DNA of 64,000 bases from Flectobacillus sp. BAB-3569 (lineage in GTDB: Bacteria; Bacteroidota; Bacteroidia; Cytophagales; Spirosomataceae): positions 98,948 to 162,947 of the forward strand of contig NZ_NJFZ01000042.1 of assembly GCF_002270355.1 (NCBI RefSeq), in the 5' to 3' direction. A program made the position numbers and the translations under genes. Below, piece after piece: positions 25,549 through 35,010 of the stretch. Position 1 is the first letter of the stretch. Each line of letters opens with the position of its first letter. The notes under the pieces are model-generated. The model had not been told where the DNA came from and did no database searches. It saw nothing but the letters and a program-made list of their open reading frames with translations.

Positions 25549-27087
25549 TTATTTCAGCTCCAATACTACTACCGAAGTAGCAGGTAATTTTACTTTAAGC
25601 GTACCACCAGAAATACTTGCCCCTGTGAAAGTTGTTGGTTTTACTTTTTCAGGATTGTCAAAAGTATTGTGGTCTTGAACTTTAGCCGATGTCAATACAC
25701 GCCCTGTAACAGCTTTGGCTGTGATTCCTTTCAAATTGATTGAAATTTCTTGCCCTTTGTTAATGTCAATGTTCGTCAATGATATATGTACTACACCTGC
25801 TTGGTCTTTTGAAGCCGAAACCGAAACTGCTGGTAATTTTTCAGTGCCAAACACATAGTCATTCGACTTTATTTCAACTGGAATATTAGTTGCATCTTGG
25901 TGTACATTGTACATTTCCATGACGTGGTAAGTTGGAGTCAAAATCATTTTTTCCTCCTTCGTTAACACTACCGCCTGCAATACGTTTACGATTTGAGCCA
26001 AGTTTGCCATTCTTACACGCTCAGAATGTTTGTGGAAAATATTCAATGTAGCACCCGCTAACACCGCATCACGCATCGTATTCTGTTGGTACAAAAACCC
26101 TGGATTTGTTCCTTGCTCTACTTCGTACCAGCCACCCCATTCGTCAACTACCAATGCCACTTTCTTTTTAGGGTCATACTTATCCATAATAGCGGTATGC
26201 TTTTGGATTAGCTCATCCATAAACAAAGCCTGTTGCATCGTTTTGAAATAATGTTCTTCAGTAAAATTGGCTGCTGGACCTTTTTTGTCCCAGTTAATCA
26301 CCGAGTAATGGTGTAATGCAATACCCTCCAACATGTGATGAGGAATATCACGCATCAAAACCTCTGTCCAATTATAATCCTTCGAGTTAGCACCAGAAGC
26401 AATTCTGAACAACTTCGAACCGTTATCCCAATCCGTCATAAAAGTGGCGTATTGACGATAAATGTTGGCATAGTATTCTGCCTTCATGTTACCACCGCAA
26501 CCCCAAGCTTCGTTTCCGACACCCCAGTATTTTACTCCCCAAGCTTTATCTTGACCATTTTCTTTACGCAAATTTGCCATTGGACTCACGCCATTATGGT
26601 TTACATATTGAACCCAGTCAGACAATTCTTTTACAGTACCACTACCCACGTTTCCAGCCAAATAGGGTTCTGTACCTAATTCTTTACACAAATTCAAAAA
26701 ATCATGTGTCCCAAAGCTATTATCCTCTGTCACACCGCCCCACCAAGCATTCACTATCGATGGACGTTGTTTTTTAGGACCAATACCATCTTTCCAGTGA
26801 TAAGTATCTGCAAAACATCCCCCTGGCCAACGAAGATTAGGAATCTTCATTTTTTTCAAGGCCTCAATGACATCCTTACGAGCACCGTTGATGTTAGGAA
26901 TTTTTGTATTGTTTTCACCTACATACAAACCTCCATAAATACAAGCCCCCAAATGTTCAGCAAAGTGACCATATATCTGGCGGTTGATTTGTGTTTTGGC
27001 TTGCGAGGCATCAAGCGTTACTTCATTTTGAGCAAATCCTTGTAATGACATAGCTGCAAGCGCTAATGTCGAAATCCATTTTTTCAT
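25549..27087 (-). CDS. GH51 alpha-L-arabinofuranosidase, exported
   Basis: 512 residues, normal for GH51. Signal peptide MKKWISTLALAAMSLQGFAQ. The (beta/alpha)8 catalytic domain includes IYGHFAEHLG, the LRWPGGCFADTYHWKDG strand, acid/base E193 in GVGNEAWGCGG and nucleophile E316 in VVDEWGGW. A C-terminal beta domain (about 395-512) closes the protein. It releases terminal L-arabinofuranose from arabinan or arabino-oligosaccharides, in the periplasm judging by the signal. It lies between araA and araD, so its expression is tied to the arabinose enzymes. Intact in the sequence. Confidence 0.95.
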   Translation of the reverse strand: MKKWISTLALAAMSLQGFAQNEVTLDASQAKTQINRQIYGHFAEHLGACIYGGLYVGENNTKIPNINGARKDVIEALKKMKIPNLRWPGGCFADTYHWKDGIGPKKQRPSIVNAWWGGVTEDNSFGTHDFLNLCKELGTEPYLAGNVGSGTVKELSDWVQYVNHNGVSPMANLRKENGQDKAWGVKYWGVGNEAWGCGGNMKAEYYANIYRQYATFMTDWDNGSKLFRIASGANSKDYNWTEVLMRDIPHHMLEGIALHHYSVINWDKKGPAANFTEEHYFKTMQQALFMDELIQKHTAIMDKYDPKKKVALVVDEWGGWYEVEQGTNPGFLYQQNTMRDAVLAGATLNIFHKHSERVRMANLAQIVNVLQAVVLTKEEKMILTPTYHVMEMYNVHQDATNIPVEIKSNDYVFGTEKLPAVSVSASKDQAGVVHISLTNIDINKGQEISINLKGITAKAVTGRVLTSAKVQDHNTFDNPEKVKPTTFTGASISGGTLKVKLPATSVVVLELK

Positions 27088-27190
27088 AGTTTAGTTAATT
27101 AATTTAGGAGGATAGTTTGTTTGCAGTCGACAAAGTAGTGAGTCTGTTTGATTCTAAAACAAAACCCTACATTATCAGTTCTTTGGTATT

Positions 27191-27227
27191 TGGGCGAATA
27201 ATGCGTATAACACCATTCGCCCAAAAC
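27191..27227 (-). terminator. Hairpin after araA
   Basis: 11-bp perfect stem (27191-27201 with 27217-27227) starting three bases beyond the araA stop. No T-run, so it is weak as an intrinsic terminator and may protect the araA 3' end. Confidence 0.55.
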
Positions 27228-27230
27228 TGC

Positions 27231-28736
27231 TTATTTGTATGCTACTTCATTCCAACGCAATTCATTTTTAAGATTGCGTAACTGAGTATCTTTATTAATT
27301 ACTACCAACTCAACACCAAACATATCCGCTAAATCCTCGATATATTCAGTTGTAAGGTTTTGGCTAAATACGGTGTGGTGAGCGCCACCTGCCAAAATCC
27401 AAGCAGCACATCCTGTTGCCATATCTGGTTGTGGTTTCCACAATACGCGCGCTACAGGTAATTTTGGTAATTCTTCTGTTACATCTACGCCATCTACTTC
27501 GTTTACTAAGATTCTGAAACGGTTACCCATATCGATCAAAGAAACGTTCAAGGCTGCACCAGCACCACCATTGAATACCAAACGTACTGGATCTTCTTTA
27601 CCGCCAATTCCTAATGGATGTACTTCACATTTTACAGCACCTTTCGCAATACTTGGACAGATTTCTAACATGTGTGCACCCAATACCATTGGATTAGCTG
27701 GATCGAAATGATAAGTATAATCTTCCATGAAAGAGTTACCACCTTCTAAACCACTCGCCATAAACTTCATCACACGAACCATAGCAGAGGTTTTCCAGTC
27801 ACCTTCGCCACCGTAACCATAGCCAGCAGCCATCATACGTTGTGAACCGATACCCGGCAATTGCTTCATACCATACAAATCTTCGAAGGTATTGGTATAA
27901 GCACCAAAGCCACCATCTTCCAAGAATGCTTTCAAACCAAGTTCGATGCGAGCAGCTTCAAACAAAGAGGCACGCATAGCACCACCTGCTTTCAATGAAT
28001 CCATTACTTGGTAAGTATCTTCGTATTCTTTTACCAATTGATTGATTTCAGCATCAGAGAATTGGTTGATTACCTTTACTAAATCACCAACACCATGTGT
28101 ATTTACAGCAAAACCAAAAGTCATTTCAGCACCTACTTTATCGCCATCGGTTACTGCTACCTGACGCATGTTGTCACCGAAACGAACTACTTTCAAACGT
28201 TGCATTTCAAAACGACCTGCCGCTACACGTGCCCAAATATTGATTTTTTGTAACACATCTTCTTGCTGCCAGTGACCAACCACTACTTTACGGCTCAAAC
28301 GCATACGAGACATAATGAAACCAAACTCACGGTCACCATGTGCCGATTGGTTGAGGTTCATAAAGTCCATGTCGATGCTCGACCAAGGAATATCACGGTT
28401 GAACTGTGTATGCAAGTGCAACAATGGTTTTTTCAAAATATTCAAACCACGAATCCACATTTTTGCAGGAGAAAAAGTGTGCATCCATGCGACAATACCA
28501 ATACAGTTAGGAGCAAAGTTTGCTTCTTGACAGATATTATAAATCTCATCTGGTGTTTTCACCACTGGCTTGAAAATCACATTTACAGGGATAATCGAAG
28601 ATGCTTGGAACGAGTCCGCAATGATTTTCGAATGTTCATCTACCTGACGAAGTGTTTCTTCACCGTATAAATGTTGGCTACCTGTTACGAACCACACTTC
28701 TAATGGCAAACCGCCAAATGTTTTTAAATTACTCAT
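27231..28736 (-). CDS. araA: L-arabinose isomerase
   Basis: 501 residues, the family length. Recognisable segments: [17 protein letters not shown] at the N-terminus, [32 protein letters not shown], the [17 protein letters not shown] region with the conserved glutamates, [18 protein letters not shown] and the metal histidine region [10 protein letters not shown]. It converts L-arabinose to L-ribulose using a divalent metal. It follows araB by 111 bases, which hold a degenerate repeat and hairpin (28781-28844). Confidence 0.97.
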   Translation of the reverse strand: MSNLKTFGGLPLEVWFVTGSQHLYGEETLRQVDEHSKIIADSFQASSIIPVNVIFKPVVKTPDEIYNICQEANFAPNCIGIVAWMHTFSPAKMWIRGLNILKKPLLHLHTQFNRDIPWSSIDMDFMNLNQSAHGDREFGFIMSRMRLSRKVVVGHWQQEDVLQKINIWARVAAGRFEMQRLKVVRFGDNMRQVAVTDGDKVGAEMTFGFAVNTHGVGDLVKVINQFSDAEINQLVKEYEDTYQVMDSLKAGGAMRASLFEAARIELGLKAFLEDGGFGAYTNTFEDLYGMKQLPGIGSQRMMAAGYGYGGEGDWKTSAMVRVMKFMASGLEGGNSFMEDYTYHFDPANPMVLGAHMLEICPSIAKGAVKCEVHPLGIGGKEDPVRLVFNGGAGAALNVSLIDMGNRFRILVNEVDGVDVTEELPKLPVARVLWKPQPDMATGCAAWILAGGAHHTVFSQNLTTEYIEDLADMFGVELVVINKDTQLRNLKNELRWNEVAYK

Positions 28737-28780
28737 TGTTCTGATTGTCTTGATGTTTTAATTTTTTGGAACTAGATTTG

Positions 28781-28844
28781 GCAATCGGCTATCGGCAGTC
28801 GGCTATCGGGAAAAACTGAAAGCTGACTGCTGAATGCCGACTGC
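28781..28844. repeat. Degenerate word-like repeat with inverted arms between araB and araA
   Basis: GGCTATCGG occurs twice and variants GCAATCGG and GGCAGTCGG lie beside it. Arms GCAGTCGGC (28795-28803) and GCCGACTGC (28836-28844) are perfect inverted copies. Similar wording recurs near 59870 in this window. Confidence 0.6.
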
Positions 28845-28847
28845 TAT

Positions 28848-30485
28848 TTATATATTCTCCTCGATATACTGTCCGATGCCTAGGTATCTTTGATAAAGTG
28901 CTTCGTAGATAGGCACAACTTCTGGACGAGGTTCGTAAGTTGCATCAAATGCTGAAGCCATATTTTTCTGTGCTGAAGCCATATCTGGATATACACCAGC
29001 TGCGACTGATGCACAAATTGCAGCACCCAAAGCACAAGCTTGGTCTGAACTCGCTACTTTAATCGGCATATTCAATACATCTGCCAAAGTTTGCATAACA
29101 AATGGTGATTTTTTGGCTACTCCACCAATGGCAATTACTTGCTTAATAGGTACACCTTCTTGTTGGAAACGGTCAGAAATAGCTCTTGCACCAAAAGCCG
29201 TTGCCTCTACTAATGATTTGAAAATCTTCACAGCATCACTACCTAAATTCAAACCAATAATACCTCCTTTGAGTGTATGCTTAGCGTCAGGAGTACGACG
29301 ACCATTCATCCAGTCAACAGACACAATATCGGTAGCTTTGACAGGTAATTCTGAGGCCTTTTCTGAGAGATAAGGAATCAACTCAGCACTAAGTTTGTCG
29401 GCAGCTTCCTGACCCAATAAATCACGCACAGGTCCAACAATCACTTTTTGGAACCAAGCATACAAATCACCAAAAGCCGATTGCCCTGCTTCCATTCCTA
29501 ACATACCCGGAATAATAGAACCATCTACCTGACCACAAATACCACGAATCAACAAATGTCCAATTTCCTCGTTTGGCGCTACCAACATATCGCAAGTAGA
29601 CGTTCCGATAACTTTACACAAAGAATAAGGCTGAATATCTGCCCCAACTGCCCCCATGTGACAATCAAAAGCGCCTACACCAATTATTGCTTTATCAGAA
29701 ATACCAAGTTTATCAGCCCATTCTTTTGAGATGATACCCATACTATTGTCTGAAGTATAAGTCTCGCTAAAAAGTCTATCTCTTAATCCGCCCAAAAGTG
29801 GATCTAATTTTGTCAAAAATTCTTCAGAAGGAAGTCCTTCAAATTCTTGGTGCCAAAGCGCTTTATGTCCTGCGGCACAACGGCTTCTTTTCATCGCAAT
29901 TGGGTCGGTATTGCCTGTTAGTACAGCCGAAATCCAGTCACAGTGTTCTACCCAAGAATAGGCCTTTTCACGAATGGTTTCATCTACGCGTAGGGTACGA
30001 AGGATTTTTGCCCAAAACCATTCTGATGAATAAATTCCTCCAACATATTTTGTAAAATCGGTATCCCAATGATGTGCTAAATGATTGATTTCTTCAGCTT
30101 CGGCATTTGCAGTATGATCTTTCCAAAGAATAAACATCCCATTCGGATTTTCAGCAAACTCAGGTAACAAAGCCAAAGGTGTACCGTTTTGGTCAACGGC
30201 CACAGGAGTAGAACCTGTAGTATCTACCGAAATACCTACAATATTTTGTTTTACCTCATCGCTCAAACCTTCTAATGCACCAGCTATCGAATTTTGTAAA
30301 CCCTCCAAATAATCCAAAGGGTGTTGTCTAAACTGCGATAAAGCTGGATCGCAATACAAACCTTGCTTCCAACGTGCATAATAGTGAACGGCTGTACCTA
30401 CTTCTTCGCCTGTTGCGGTATTTACTACCAATGCTCTTACCGAGTCTGTTCCGTAATCAACTCCGATTACATATTGATTTTTCAT
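28848..30485 (-). CDS. araB: Ribulokinase
   Basis: 545 residues of FGGY-kinase fold, normal for AraB. N-terminal phosphate loop IGVDYGTDSVRALVV; ISVDTTGSTPVAVD; FILWKDHTANAEAEEIN (substrate region); MKRSRCAAGHKALWH; VIGTSTCDMLVAP; C-terminal ATP-site IGGVAKKSPFVMQTLADVL. It phosphorylates L-ribulose to L-ribulose 5-phosphate. It is downstream of the NUDIX araR gene on the same strand, with a 199-base gap carrying a large nested inverted repeat that could be regulatory. Confidence 0.97.
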   Translation of the reverse strand: MKNQYVIGVDYGTDSVRALVVNTATGEEVGTAVHYYARWKQGLYCDPALSQFRQHPLDYLEGLQNSIAGALEGLSDEVKQNIVGISVDTTGSTPVAVDQNGTPLALLPEFAENPNGMFILWKDHTANAEAEEINHLAHHWDTDFTKYVGGIYSSEWFWAKILRTLRVDETIREKAYSWVEHCDWISAVLTGNTDPIAMKRSRCAAGHKALWHQEFEGLPSEEFLTKLDPLLGGLRDRLFSETYTSDNSMGIISKEWADKLGISDKAIIGVGAFDCHMGAVGADIQPYSLCKVIGTSTCDMLVAPNEEIGHLLIRGICGQVDGSIIPGMLGMEAGQSAFGDLYAWFQKVIVGPVRDLLGQEAADKLSAELIPYLSEKASELPVKATDIVSVDWMNGRRTPDAKHTLKGGIIGLNLGSDAVKIFKSLVEATAFGARAISDRFQQEGVPIKQVIAIGGVAKKSPFVMQTLADVLNMPIKVASSDQACALGAAICASVAAGVYPDMASAQKNMASAFDATYEPRPEVVPIYEALYQRYLGIGQYIEENI

Positions 30486-30560
30486 TCGTTGAATATATGT
30501 TTAAAGCCGAGCTGAAATCAGCCAAATGCGTTAAATTGACACAATTTTATATTTCAAAAA

Positions 30561-30667
30561 AGCGAATAAGTACTTTTTCTTATAAACCTTCTGTTATTTC
30601 CCTAAGCACAAGTTATTTATAAAATACTCATGACCTATTCAGGTTTATATGGATTCACTTATTCGCT
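30561..30667. repeat. Nested inverted repeat between araR and araB
   Basis: Outer arms AGCGAATAAG (30561-30570) and CTTATTCGCT (30658-30667), inner arms TATAAACC (30581-30588) and GGTTTATA (30642-30649), both perfect. The whole is about 107 bases, directly upstream of araB. It may be an operator pair, a folded leader or the remnant of a small mobile element. Confidence 0.55.
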
Positions 30668-30684
30668 CTTGGTACTTTCGGATT

Positions 30685-31386
30685 TTAGACTTTAAAATCA
30701 GATACAAAATAATGAAAAGCATTAAACTGTCTCTGATATTTCTCTTGGTCTAGTTTATACAAAATCGCCTTCTTGGTCGCCGAGTTTTCGTTTTTTTCAC
30801 CTGTATCTATCAACAATTTAGTCGATAGAATTTTGCGGCTAAAATTACGACGGTCCAGAGGTGTATCATAAATCGCTTCATAGAGTTTTTGCAATTGAGG
30901 AATCGTAAATTTCTCAGGCAATAACTCAAATCCAATAGGATGCAATGCCGCACGATACCGCAATCTTTCGAGTGCCAAATCAACCATATTACTATGGTCA
31001 AAAATCAAATCTGGACGGTCTTTCAGACTAATCCAAAAAGCATTTTGTGCCTTGGCTGCATCCTGACTATGTGCGTGGATATTAATCAAAGCAAAAAAAC
31101 AAACCGAAACTGTTCGCTCCACGGGGTCACGATTGATTTCGCCAAAAGTTTTAATTTCTTCGAAATATATATCTTTCAAACCTGTCAAGTCATACAAAAT
31201 ACGGTTGGCCGCCACCTCCAAATCCTCATCCTCATTCAAGAAACCACCCATCAATGACCACTTGCCACGCTCAGGTTCAAAATCACGTTTGATTAATAAT
31301 AACTTCAACTCTTCTCCATCAAACCCAAACACAATACAGTCTAGAGCCAAAAGGATTCGAGTACTATGATTATATCTTGCTAGCAT
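30685..31386 (-). CDS. araR: NUDIX-family arabinose regulator AraR
   Basis: 233 residues. NUDIX domain (about 1-145): LDCIVFGFDGEELKLLLIKRD, KWSLMGGFLNEDEDLEVAANR, FGEINRDPVERTVSVCFFALIN. The Nudix box lacks the full catalytic REx2EExGU set, as expected for a sensor domain. A winged-helix domain (about 150-230) includes FTIPQLQKLYEAIYDTPLDRRNFSRKIL. In Bacteroidota the arabinose repressor is a NrtR-like NUDIX protein that releases DNA on binding L-arabinose, and the position immediately upstream of araB supports that role. The 444-base gap upstream (31387-31830) has two palindromic elements described separately. Confidence 0.92.
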   Translation of the reverse strand: MLARYNHSTRILLALDCIVFGFDGEELKLLLIKRDFEPERGKWSLMGGFLNEDEDLEVAANRILYDLTGLKDIYFEEIKTFGEINRDPVERTVSVCFFALINIHAHSQDAAKAQNAFWISLKDRPDLIFDHSNMVDLALERLRYRAALHPIGFELLPEKFTIPQLQKLYEAIYDTPLDRRNFSRKILSTKLLIDTGEKNENSATKKAILYKLDQEKYQRQFNAFHYFVSDFKV

Positions 31387-31466
31387 TCTTTGTTATAGTT
31401 TTTATAAAGCTTTGGGCTTTGTCATAAATAGCCTGATTACTCTCAGAAAATGGTTATTCGTTTAAC

Positions 31467-31510
31467 TTAAAGTAAAAATATGATGCTTATAAAGATACTT
31501 TTTACTTTAA
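31467..31510. promoter_or_regulatory. 12-bp inverted repeat upstream of araR
   Basis: TTAAAGTAAAAA (31467-31478) and its perfect complement (31499-31510), spaced 20 bases, 80-124 bases before the araR start. Two centres one helical turn multiple apart would suit a dimeric regulator, including autoregulation by AraR. Not proven. Confidence 0.45.
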
Positions 31511-31595
31511 AAATTCGAAATAACTTATTTTCACTTAAAAAAGGACTAAAAATGAGGAAATTATTTCAAATTTATTCCTTTCTATCGAAGTGAAA

Positions 31596-31698
31596 GGGAA
31601 TCAGCGATTCCCCCACTATATACTATTTATGAAATACAAATCGCTATGATTATTCAAAACGTGTTATTATGACACAATTTTAAATCAAATATTTGATT
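31596..31698. other. Hairpin and 16-bp palindrome in the araR-GH43 gap
   Basis: GGGAATC-AGC-GATTCCC (31596-31612) is a perfect hairpin. AATCAAATATTTGATT (31683-31698) is a perfect 16-bp palindrome. The surrounding gap (31387-31830) is otherwise featureless and very A/T-rich. Confidence 0.4.
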
Positions 31699-31830
31699 AA
31701 TACAAAAAATAATAAGAAAAATTTATAAGATTATTAAAATTACCTACGATAAACCTCTGTATACAAATGACTTGTGTACTCCCACAAGTAAAAAAAAGCG
31801 CCTTGGTTTTTCAAACTTAACTGCCTCTAC

Positions 31831-32793
31831 TCATTCCCACGTGAGGAGAGGCCAAGCATTTTTAAATTTCAAATTAATCAAAGCAAACTTTGACTTTCCT
31901 TCATCTGAAGCGTCGTAGAAATGTACAGAGGTAATAAGTTTTTTTCCGTCACGTAACAAACCCACATGTCCAGGCCCCAGTTTAGTACCCTGACTACGAA
32001 GCAAAACCGTGCCACCACCTTCAGTAAGTTTGCGACCCGATTGGTCAACAAATGGCCCTAGAGGACTTTCTGAACGACCCACCACGATATAATAAGTACT
32101 ATTCAAGCCTTTACAACATAAGCCATTATTTACAAAAAGATAGAAATACCTTCCTTCACGAATCAAACAAGAAGCTTCCCAATCTGATTCGCGGCCACCA
32201 GCCAATGGGGTAATAGATGCCCCCACTTTTACTTTACCAGTTAAGGTATCTAGCTCTACGCCAGCAATACCCGCATGAAAAGACCCATAGGTCATATACA
32301 CTCGACCGTCTAAATCTTTCAAAATGCTAGGATCAATGGCATTAAAATCTTTTTTGTCTAGTGATTTTACGACCACACCTTGGTCATCCCATCCGTAATT
32401 GGGACTGTCTGGATTGAGGCTCGATGAGGTTACCAATCCAATAGCAGAAGTCGGTGAGCCGAAGGTTGAACATGAGTAATATACATGATATTTTCCATTC
32501 ATAAAAATCACATCAGGTGCCCAAAAATGCCCTTTAAAGCCTCGTACAGTGCTATCTATCCAAGCAGGATGTTCTCCCTTTTTAAATATGGGAGGCGTTT
32601 TAGTTTCCCAATGTTTCAAATCTTTTGAAAATGCTGGCGTGATTCCCCAACCTGTTGAAAAGTACCAAAACTTGTCACCATCCTTTATAATAGTACTTGG
32701 GTCGTGAGAATAAGGATGCGAAGTTTGAGCAAAAGCGATTTCATATTGGCACCACATCAGCAATGCCATACAACCAATATAAATAGATTTCAT
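31831..32793 (-). CDS. GH43 endo-alpha-1,5-L-arabinanase-like enzyme, secreted
   Basis: 320 residues with signal peptide ending in EIAFAQ. Five-bladed propeller with the GH43 triad: base D31 in HPYSHDPSTI, pKa-tuning D154 in NAIDPSILKD and acid E206 in SDWEASCLI. FKGHFWAPDVIFMNGKYHVYYS and LGPGHVGLLRDG are typical of family members acting on arabinan. Length and motifs fit a single-domain arabinanase. It is 76 bases upstream... in transcription terms downstream, of the GH51 gene at 32870-34851, and upstream of araR. Confidence 0.9.
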   Translation of the reverse strand: MKSIYIGCMALLMWCQYEIAFAQTSHPYSHDPSTIIKDGDKFWYFSTGWGITPAFSKDLKHWETKTPPIFKKGEHPAWIDSTVRGFKGHFWAPDVIFMNGKYHVYYSCSTFGSPTSAIGLVTSSSLNPDSPNYGWDDQGVVVKSLDKKDFNAIDPSILKDLDGRVYMTYGSFHAGIAGVELDTLTGKVKVGASITPLAGGRESDWEASCLIREGRYFYLFVNNGLCCKGLNSTYYIVVGRSESPLGPFVDQSGRKLTEGGGTVLLRSQGTKLGPGHVGLLRDGKKLITSVHFYDASDEGKSKFALINLKFKNAWPLLTWE

Positions 32794-32869
32794 TTTTGAG
32801 AAATTGAAAAAAGAAGGGGAAAATCATAACAATTTTCCCCGCAAACTAAAGCAGATTTTAAAAGATAGA

Positions 32870-34851
32870 TTAAAGCGTTTTTATCCTTACTACATAAAAT
32901 GAATACGGTGCCAGTTCGAGACTTACTTTTTTAGTCTTGGCATTCACCACAATTTTCTTTTCAGTAGGACTTACTTTTAGCGCCTCTTCAAACGTATTTA
33001 CTGCATTTGGATCACTTTGCATCATGATCAACTTAGCATTTGGATCCAATTTTTTCACACCATCCAATTGTATTTCACGCACTTGTGCTTGATTGTTATT
33101 GTTCGCAATTTTCAAGATAATCTCATTACTTGCCTTATCCCAACTAGCCGACGCATACAAACTATCTTGTCCAATCAATGGTTGATTATTTTGAGTCATT
33201 GATAAAACGTGAGTGCCTTTATTTAAAGAATACAGTTGCTGAACATAATAACTTGGTGTACCAAAAGATTGTAGGTTATCAACCCAAATCAAATCAGGAT
33301 TCCACTGCCAACCATCCACGTGTGCAAATAACGGGGCATAAGACGCCATTTGAACCACAGCCGCATTACGTTCCAAACCAGTCATAAATGCCGCTTCTGA
33401 GAGCGCAGCTCTCCATGTGTTACGATTGCTGGAAGGAGCACCATTATTAGTATGAGATGCATACTCACCTGCAAAAACCTTCGAACCATTGCGGTCATAA
33501 CTATCATAACGACCTGCATTTTTCAAGAACCATTCTGGTGCACGGTAGTAATGCTCGTCGATAAAGTCGGCATTCATAGCACGCAATTCTTTATTCAAAT
33601 AGTCAAAACGGTCGCCGTTAGGGTCGGTACCAGAGCTATTTATCAATTTAAAATTAGGATACTTTGCTTTGATAGCTTTGGTAAAAATCTTCAATCGCTC
33701 AATGTACTGTGGTCCCCAGTTTTCATTACCGACACCCATCATTTTCAGATTAAAAGGCGCTGGATGCCCCATTTGAGCACGCACTTTTCCCCAAGTCGTA
33801 TTGATATCACCATTGGCAAATTCAATCAAATCTAAAGCATCTTGCACATACGGTTCGAGTTGATCCAAAGGCACGACTTCCGCAGAGTTGAACTGACAAG
33901 CCATACCGCAGTTAAGGATTGGAAGTGCTTCAGAACCAATATCTTCTGCCAATTGTAAATATTCGAAAAATCCTAAACCGAATGTTTGGAAGTAATCTGG
34001 GGCTGCACGGTGCGCAAATTCGATATTCCAACGGTTCATAATTAATTGGCGCTCCTCGATTGGTCCAATCGTTTTTTCCATTGATAACGGTTATTCAAAT
34101 CAAAGCCTTCGACAATACAACCTCCAGGAAAACGAATAAAGCCAGGTTTTAAATCGGCCAACTTCTGAATCATATCGGCACGCATCCCTCCAGGGCGTCC
34201 TTTCCAGGTATCTTCTGGAAAAAGCGAAATCATATCTAAGTCAATTTGACCATTTCCTTCAAACCAAATACGGAATTTTCCCTTTGCCTCAGTTGCTGTA
34301 GATTTAAAACTAACGGCTTGCTTATGCCATTGTCCATCGGTTTGGGAAGGACTAAGGGTGCCTTCTCCAATTACTTGTCCTTTGGCATCTAATAACTCTA
34401 AATGAAGCTTGACAGGACTTCCAGACTGACGATACATCACAGAAAAATCATATCTCAATCCATTTTTGATACCCATTCCGCGGAAGCCCTCATTGGTTAG
34501 ACCAAGGTCACCTTTTTGTGCATTTTCAACCTTGATTGTTACAAAACGAGGGTTTGCTGTATTTTTGTCTGCACGATTCTGAATCAAAACCTCTCCTTCA
34601 TGAAAAGTTTTGCGCTCAATTTTCCAACCCATCAATGGTTTTTGGAATTCGAATGAGCGATTTTTTACCAATTCGGCATAAATACCACCATCGGCACCGA
34701 GATTGATATCTTCAAAAAATATCCCCCACATAGTAGGTTGAATTTCAGAAACTGGTTGGGCAACATTCACCTTTATCGGACTTGGTGCTTGTGCTTGTGC
34801 CAACAAAGTGGTAGCCATAAATAAGCTAACGGTCTTTATTATACGGTTCAT
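32870..34851 (-). pseudogene. GH51 alpha-L-arabinofuranosidase with CBM-like N-terminus, split by a one-base frameshift
   Basis: Two frames encode one enzyme of about 660 residues. The first (34851-34042, 269 codons) has a signal peptide (ending LLAQAQ), a beta-sandwich carbohydrate-binding-like region (RNRSFEFQKP, GMGIKNGLRYDFSVMYRQ) and the start of the GH51 barrel (LADLKPGFIRFPGGCIVEGF), then shifts after NNRYQWKK. The second continues TIGPIEERQLIMNRWNIEF, with acid/base glutamate in GVGNENWGPQY, nucleophile in VFAGEYASH and a C-terminal beta domain ending YSFYVVRIKTL. Six A (T6 at 34072-34077, plus strand) need to be seven. Everything else looks intact, so an undercalled base or a very recent mutation is likely. 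Confidence 0.88.
34072..34077 (-). other. Homopolymer one base short inside the second GH51 gene
   Basis: Coding A6; A7 would read QWKKTIGPIEE without interruption, joining two frames that overlap by 40 bases. Confidence 0.85.
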
Positions 34852-35010
34852 ACAAATAGATAAATGGGATAAGTTAATGTTTCGAATGTATATTGTTTTT
34901 ATAGAATACTATGTAAAAATTATTGGTTAAGCTTAAGGCCTAGAGCGGGTAAAATCTATTTAATCAATTGCAGATGTAAAATATTGATAATTAAAATTTA
35001 CATTCACAAC

